Below, piece after piece: positions 16,468 through 19,211 of a stretch of 19,211 bases of DNA. How positions within the stretch are numbered: the first letter of the stretch is position 1; each line of letters starts with the position of its first letter. Under the pieces are notes generated by a model, which was given only the letters and a program-made list of their open reading frames with translations, did no database searches and was not told the DNA's origin. The DNA comes from DATILI01 sp035476635 (GTDB lineage Bacteria > Pseudomonadota > Gammaproteobacteria > Burkholderiales > Burkholderiaceae_C): positions 1 through 19,211 of the forward strand of contig DATILI010000128.1 of assembly GCA_035476635.1 (NCBI GenBank), written 5' to 3'. The position numbers and the translations under genes are program-made.

Positions 16468-16518
16468 GCCTTCACTCTAGGCGATCCAGCGCACCTCGGC
16501 TTGAAGATTCTTGCAAGT

Positions 16519-16537
16519 GCCCGTGAAAAAAACGGGC
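16519..16537. repeat. Inverted repeat GCCCGT/ACGGGC
   Basis: GCCCGT (16519-16524) and ACGGGC (16532-16537) flank an A-rich 7-base loop just before the -10 candidate of the riboswitch transcript. The same two arms recur in the leader terminator about 100 bases downstream. Its position suggests an operator or a fortuitous copy. Confidence 0.4.
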
Positions 16538-16538
16538 C

Positions 16539-16544
16539 TACAAT
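16539..16544 (+). promoter_or_regulatory. Candidate -10 element for the riboswitch-controlled gene
   Basis: TACAAT is one base from the sigma-70 -10 consensus and would place the transcript start at about 16550-16552, just before the riboswitch aptamer. No good -35 hexamer is found at 16-18 bases upstream, so activation by a protein or a weak promoter is possible. Confidence 0.4.
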
Positions 16545-16555
16545 AACGACTCTTT

Positions 16556-16611
16556 CCGGCGCCGATTTGAGCTACAGCTTGCGGGCGCCTTATAAATTCC
16601 GCTAAAGCGAA
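16556..16611 (+). ncRNA. SAM-II (SAM-alpha) riboswitch aptamer
   Basis: This RNA leader element binds S-adenosylmethionine. P1 is formed by GGCGCC (16558-16563) with GGCGCC (16584-16589). The loop begins GATTTGA, as in known SAM-II aptamers (GATTTAA). After P1 come the conserved ATAAAT (16592-16597) and GCTAAA (16601-16606). GCG at 16581-16583 can pair with CGC at 16600-16602 to make the P2 pseudoknot; these bases differ from those in the crystallised metX aptamer, but pairing is kept. It lies upstream of a transsulfuration-type PLP enzyme, a usual SAM-II target. It probably lowers expression when SAM is plentiful. A covariance-model search was not run. Confidence 0.87.
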
Positions 16612-16615
16612 CGTG

Positions 16616-16655
16616 AAAAGCCCGTTTCGCCTTTGCGGTACGGGCTTTTTGCTTT
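16616..16655 (+). terminator. Intrinsic terminator in the riboswitch leader (attenuator)
   Basis: AAAAGCCCGT (16616-16625) and ACGGGCTTTT (16640-16649) form a 10-bp stem, extended inside by CGC/GCG. The T-rich tract 16646-16655 (TTTTTGCTTTT region) follows. It lies between the SAM-II aptamer and the ribosome site at 16664-16667, so it fits a transcription attenuator instead of a gene-end terminator. GCGGGC (16581-16586) in the aptamer can pair with GCCCGT of the 5' arm and could act as the antiterminator. Confidence 0.85.
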
Positions 16656-16673
16656 TCAGGATCGGAGATGCAC

Positions 16674-17918
16674 ATGACTGCCAGCCGCAAGAACGGACTC
16701 ACCACCACCCTGCTGCATTCGGACCGCCGCCTGGGCGCCGAGCACGGGGTGCTGCACAAGCCGATCCACCCATCGGTGGCCTTCGGCTATGACGATGCGC
16801 GCGACCTTGCTGCCGCATTCCAGGGCACCAAGCCGGGCTACACCTACGGCCGCTCGGGCAGCCCGACCTCGGCCGCGCTGGAGGCCAAGATCAGCCTGTT
16901 GGAGCAGGGCACGGGCTCGATTTGCTTTGCCACCGGAATGGCGGCCATCGGCCACACCTTGTTGTCGCTGCTGCGTGCGGGTGACCACGTGGTGGCCAGT
17001 CGCTTCCTGTTTGGCAATACCACCAGCCTCTTCAACACCATGGCGCTGCACGGCATCGTGTTTACCGAAGTGGATGTGACCGACGTGGCCAACGTCGAGG
17101 CCGCGCTGCGCCCGGAAACCCGGGTGGTGTTTCTTGAAACCGTCGCCAATCCGCGCACCCAGGTGGCCGACCTGGCAGGCATCGGCGAACTCTGCTCGCT
17201 GCGCGGCATTCTCTACATGGTGGACAACACCATGACCACGCCCGTGCTGTTCAACCCCAAGCAGGTCGGTGCCGGCCTGGTGATGAATTCGCTGACCAAG
17301 TACATCGGCGGGCACGGCAACGCTCTGGGCGGTGCCATCACCGATACCGGCCTGTTCGACTGGACCCGTTTTCCCAACATCCATGACGTCTACAAGAGCG
17401 CCAAGCCGGCCCAGTGGGGCCTGACGCAGATCCGCAAGAAAGGGTTGCGGGACATGGGCGGCACCATGGCGCCCGAGTCGGCCCACCATATCGCCGTGGG
17501 GGCCGAAACACTGGGCTTGCGCATGGAGCGCATCTGCGCGAACGCGCTGGCGCTGGCGAGCTGGCTGCAGCAGCAGCCGCAAGTGGTGAGCGTCGACTAC
17601 CCGGGCCTGGCCAGCCATCCGCAGCATGCGCGCGCCACGCAGTTGTTCGGCGGCCGCTACGGCGGCTTGCTGTCGTTCGAACTGGCCGCTGGCATCGATT
17701 GCTTTGATTTTCTCAACCGGCTCGACCTGGTCGTGTCGTCCACGCACCTGGGCGACAACCGCAGCTTGGGTATTGCCGTGGCGCACACCATCTACTTCGA
17801 GATGGGGGCCGAGAAGCGGGCGGCGCAAGGCATTGCCGATTCGCTGATCCGTATCTCTGTTGGCATCGAGGATGCTCAGGATTTGATTGCGGATTTCGGC
17901 CAGGCGTTGGCCCGGTAA
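16674..17918 (+). CDS. Cystathionine gamma-synthase family PLP-dependent enzyme
   Basis: A 414-residue fold-type I PLP enzyme of the transsulfuration family (cystathionine gamma-synthase, gamma-lyase, O-acyl-homoserine sulfhydrylase). The PLP lysine is in NSLTKYIGGHG (K209). The phosphate-binding YGR (58-60) is in GYTYGRSGSPT, the PLP-ring residues are in ICFATGMAAIGHTLL, and the aspartate that pairs with the pyridine nitrogen is in VDNTMTTPVLFNP. GGAG at 16664-16667 best serves the ATG at 16674; an ATG at 16668 lies too close to it. The SAM-II riboswitch and terminator in the leader link it to methionine or SAM supply. Whether it makes cystathionine or homocysteine, or breaks down a sulfur amino acid, cannot be told from sequence reading. 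Its stop is one base from that of the convergent LysR gene. Confidence 0.92.
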   Translation: MTASRKNGLTTTLLHSDRRLGAEHGVLHKPIHPSVAFGYDDARDLAAAFQGTKPGYTYGRSGSPTSAALEAKISLLEQGTGSICFATGMAAIGHTLLSLLRAGDHVVASRFLFGNTTSLFNTMALHGIVFTEVDVTDVANVEAALRPETRVVFLETVANPRTQVADLAGIGELCSLRGILYMVDNTMTTPVLFNPKQVGAGLVMNSLTKYIGGHGNALGGAITDTGLFDWTRFPNIHDVYKSAKPAQWGLTQIRKKGLRDMGGTMAPESAHHIAVGAETLGLRMERICANALALASWLQQQPQVVSVDYPGLASHPQHARATQLFGGRYGGLLSFELAAGIDCFDFLNRLDLVVSSTHLGDNRSLGIAVAHTIYFEMGAEKRAAQGIADSLIRISVGIEDAQDLIADFGQALAR

Positions 17919-17919
17919 G

Positions 17920-18864
17920 TCAGACCAGCGATTTCCTGAGCCACTCGGCAAAGGCCGAGCATTCCCAGCGGTCCATCGTGCCGGTGCGCCAGCACAGGTA
18001 GTGGGCATGCGGGCTGGGCACATTGCGCTCGGAGATGCGCTCCAGCGTTCCGTTTTCCAGCCAGGGCGCGCCCAGTTTCAAGCGCACCAGCGCGATGCCC
18101 AGGCCTTGCGCCGCGGCATCGCACATCAGACCGATATCGTTGAACGAAGATCCCTCGCCCGGTTCGCCGGCATCCACGCCGTGCGCCAGGAACCAGGTGC
18201 GCCAGGGCTCCAGCGGGCTCTTGATGAGCTTGGCGTTCTGCAGCTCTTCGATGGTTTCGAAGGGGCCGTTTTCGCGGATGTAGGCGGGCGAGGCCAGCGG
18301 CGTGATCTCGTCGGTCATCAGGCACAGGTGCTCGACATCGGCATAGCGGCCGGTGCCGAAGCGGATCATCAGGTCGGCGTCTTCGGCCACCACGTCCAGC
18401 AGCGGAATCGAGACCTGCAAGGTGAGATCGATTTCAGGGTAGGCCTCGATGAAGCCGCGCAGCCGCGGCATCAGCACCGAGCGGGAAAACGTCGGCGTCA
18501 CGGCCACGCGCAGCTTGCGCTTGGCGCCGGTCGTATCGCGCCCCGGAAAGCGCTCCAGGATGGCGAGCCCCTCGCGCACATGGGCCAGGTACTCGCTGCC
18601 ATCGGTGGTCAGTGAAAAATCGGCACGCCCGAAGAGCTTGGTGCCGATGATCTGTTCGAGCTGCTTGACCCGGTGACTGACCGCGCTGGGCGTCACGCAA
18701 AGCTCTTCGGCCGCTTGCGTCACGCTGCGCAGGCGCGCCAGTGCTTCAAACGTCAGCAGGCACTGGATGGGCGGAATTCTTTGGGCCCCCACGCTTGCGG
18801 GCGAGCCCGCTGCGCTGCCCCCCGAGGGGGCCTTCGCACCTTGGGGCGGCCCGGCGGTGCTCAT
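17920..18864 (-). CDS. LysR-family transcriptional regulator, GcvA-like
   Basis: A 314-residue regulator. The winged helix-turn-helix (about 33-92) shows PIQCLLTFEALARLRSVTQAAEELCVTPSAVSHRVKQLEQIIGTKLFGR. The effector-binding domain (about 115-310) includes LRVAVTPTFSRSVLMPRLRGF and AAAQGLGIALVRL, in the style of GcvA. The first 28 residues (rich in Gly, Ala, Ser and Pro) are not typical of LysR proteins and are encoded by a palindromic repeat. A GTG in the codon four before RIPPIQ could be the original start. It begins seven bases after the purU stop on the same strand, so the two may be co-transcribed. The target genes are unknown; purU or the adjacent PLP-enzyme gene are reasonable candidates. 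Confidence 0.92.
   Translation of the reverse strand: MSTAGPPQGAKAPSGGSAAGSPASVGAQRIPPIQCLLTFEALARLRSVTQAAEELCVTPSAVSHRVKQLEQIIGTKLFGRADFSLTTDGSEYLAHVREGLAILERFPGRDTTGAKRKLRVAVTPTFSRSVLMPRLRGFIEAYPEIDLTLQVSIPLLDVVAEDADLMIRFGTGRYADVEHLCLMTDEITPLASPAYIRENGPFETIEELQNAKLIKSPLEPWRTWFLAHGVDAGEPGEGSSFNDIGLMCDAAAQGLGIALVRLKLGAPWLENGTLERISERNVPSPHAHYLCWRTGTMDRWECSAFAEWLRKSLV
18783..18855. repeat. GC-rich palindromic repeat inside the LysR 5' coding region
   Basis: Two adjacent hairpins are visible: GCGGGC-GA-GCCCGC (18797-18810) and GCCCCC-CGA-GGGGGC (18817-18831). They are flanked by runs of C and G (GGGCCCCC at 18783 and GGGGCGGCCC near 18843). This resembles dispersed intergenic palindromes that I recall from Comamonadaceae genomes. 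Here it is translated in frame as part of the regulator's N-terminus. Confidence 0.65.
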
Positions 18865-18871
18865 CGCGGAC

Positions 18872-19211
18872 TCACTTGAAGATCACCGTCTTGTGGCCAT
18901 TGAGCAGCACGCGGTGCTCGCCATGCCACTTGACGGCGCGCGCCAGCACCTGGCTTTCCGTGTCGCGGCCCATCGCGGTCAGGTCTTCCACGGTTTTGCT
19001 GTGCTCCACGCGTGCCACATCCTGCTCGATGATCGGACCTTCGTCGAGATCGGCTGTCACGTAGTGCGCCGTGGCGCCGATCAGCTTCACGCCGCGGTCA
19101 TGCGCCTGGTAGTAGGGCTTGGCCCCCTTGAAGCTGGGCAAAAAGCTGTGGTGAATGTTGATGGCGCGGCCGCTGAGCTTGCGGCACAGGTCGTCGGAGA
19201 GGATCTGCATG
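18872..19211 (-). CDS. purU: Formyltetrahydrofolate deformylase (partial, N-terminus off the right edge)
   Basis: This is the C-terminal 112 residues of PurU, which hydrolyses 10-formyl-tetrahydrofolate to formate and tetrahydrofolate. The segment INIHHSFLPSFKGAKPYYQA carries the catalytic histidine of the formyltransferase fold, and DEGPIIEQDV carries the catalytic aspartate. The end LLNGHKTVIF is typical of PurU. The catalytic Asn and the N-terminal ACT domain lie beyond the window. The enzyme balances one-carbon pools for purine and methionine/glycine metabolism, which fits a GcvA-like LysR gene seven bases downstream on the same strand. Confidence 0.93.
   Translation of the reverse strand, partial: MQILSDDLCRKLSGRAINIHHSFLPSFKGAKPYYQAHDRGVKLIGATAHYVTADLDEGPIIEQDVARVEHSKTVEDLTAMGRDTESQVLARAVKWHGEHRVLLNGHKTVIFK

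Noticed and set aside
16519..16537. Hairpin considered as a transcription terminator
   Set aside because: The T-run on the minus strand lies in the loop, not after the stem, so it does not have terminator architecture.
16656..18023. A 455-codon minus-strand frame across the PLP-enzyme gene
   Set aside because: It mirrors a conserved enzyme gene and has no domain-like features.

Overview
The window is a GC-rich stretch of a proteobacterial chromosome, most likely from the Burkholderiales. Three things point to that order. The gene repertoire fits: a GlcD-type oxidase, a GcvA-like LysR regulator, PurU and a MASE1-type diguanylate cyclase. A SAM-II riboswitch precedes a transsulfuration-type PLP enzyme. 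A C-rich/G-rich palindromic repeat lies inside a gene start, of a kind I associate with Comamonadaceae genomes. The family assignment is inference. No rRNA, tRNA, CRISPR array, transposase or phage gene was seen, and no gap between genes exceeds about 300 bases.

Layout. (1) 1-1915, minus strand: a winged-helix/TPR regulator whose 3' end overlaps the start of an L-asparaginase II gene that runs off the left edge. (2) 2122-2722: two small uncharacterised genes facing each other. (3) 2886-8943, minus strand: a compact five-gene signalling operon that closes with a strong intrinsic terminator. Its order is OmpR-type response regulator, exported LysM/FecR protein, CHASE2 membrane histidine kinase, stand-alone receiver, CheC-like protein. 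(4) 9167-12405, plus strand: an unrecognised 171-residue protein followed by a large MalT/LuxR-type ATPase regulator. (5) 12475-13977, minus strand: a membrane diguanylate cyclase. (6) 14152-14943, plus strand: a secreted protein with two PilJ/NarX-P-box-like segments, convergent with a glycolate oxidase GlcD-type gene (14965-16467, minus). (7) 16539-17918, plus strand: promoter candidate, SAM-II riboswitch, intrinsic terminator and a cystathionine gamma-synthase family enzyme. (8) 17920-19211, minus strand: a GcvA-like LysR gene directly downstream of purU, which enters from the right edge.

How the genes work together. About half of the window is regulatory. The five-gene operon probably senses an envelope signal through CHASE2 and/or the exported LysM/FecR protein. 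The signal would pass to two receivers, one DNA-binding and one without an output domain. The last gene resembles CheC-type phosphatases but lacks the expected Glu/Asn pair at both of its sites, which makes it the most unusual protein here. The right-hand part is metabolic: sulfur amino acid metabolism under apparent SAM control, one-carbon metabolism (purU) and 2-hydroxyacid oxidation (glcD).

The best candidates for undescribed biology are the five-gene operon with its degenerate CheC-like protein, the SAM-II leader with a plausible terminator/antiterminator switch, and the soluble double P-box protein behind a 14-base perfect palindrome.
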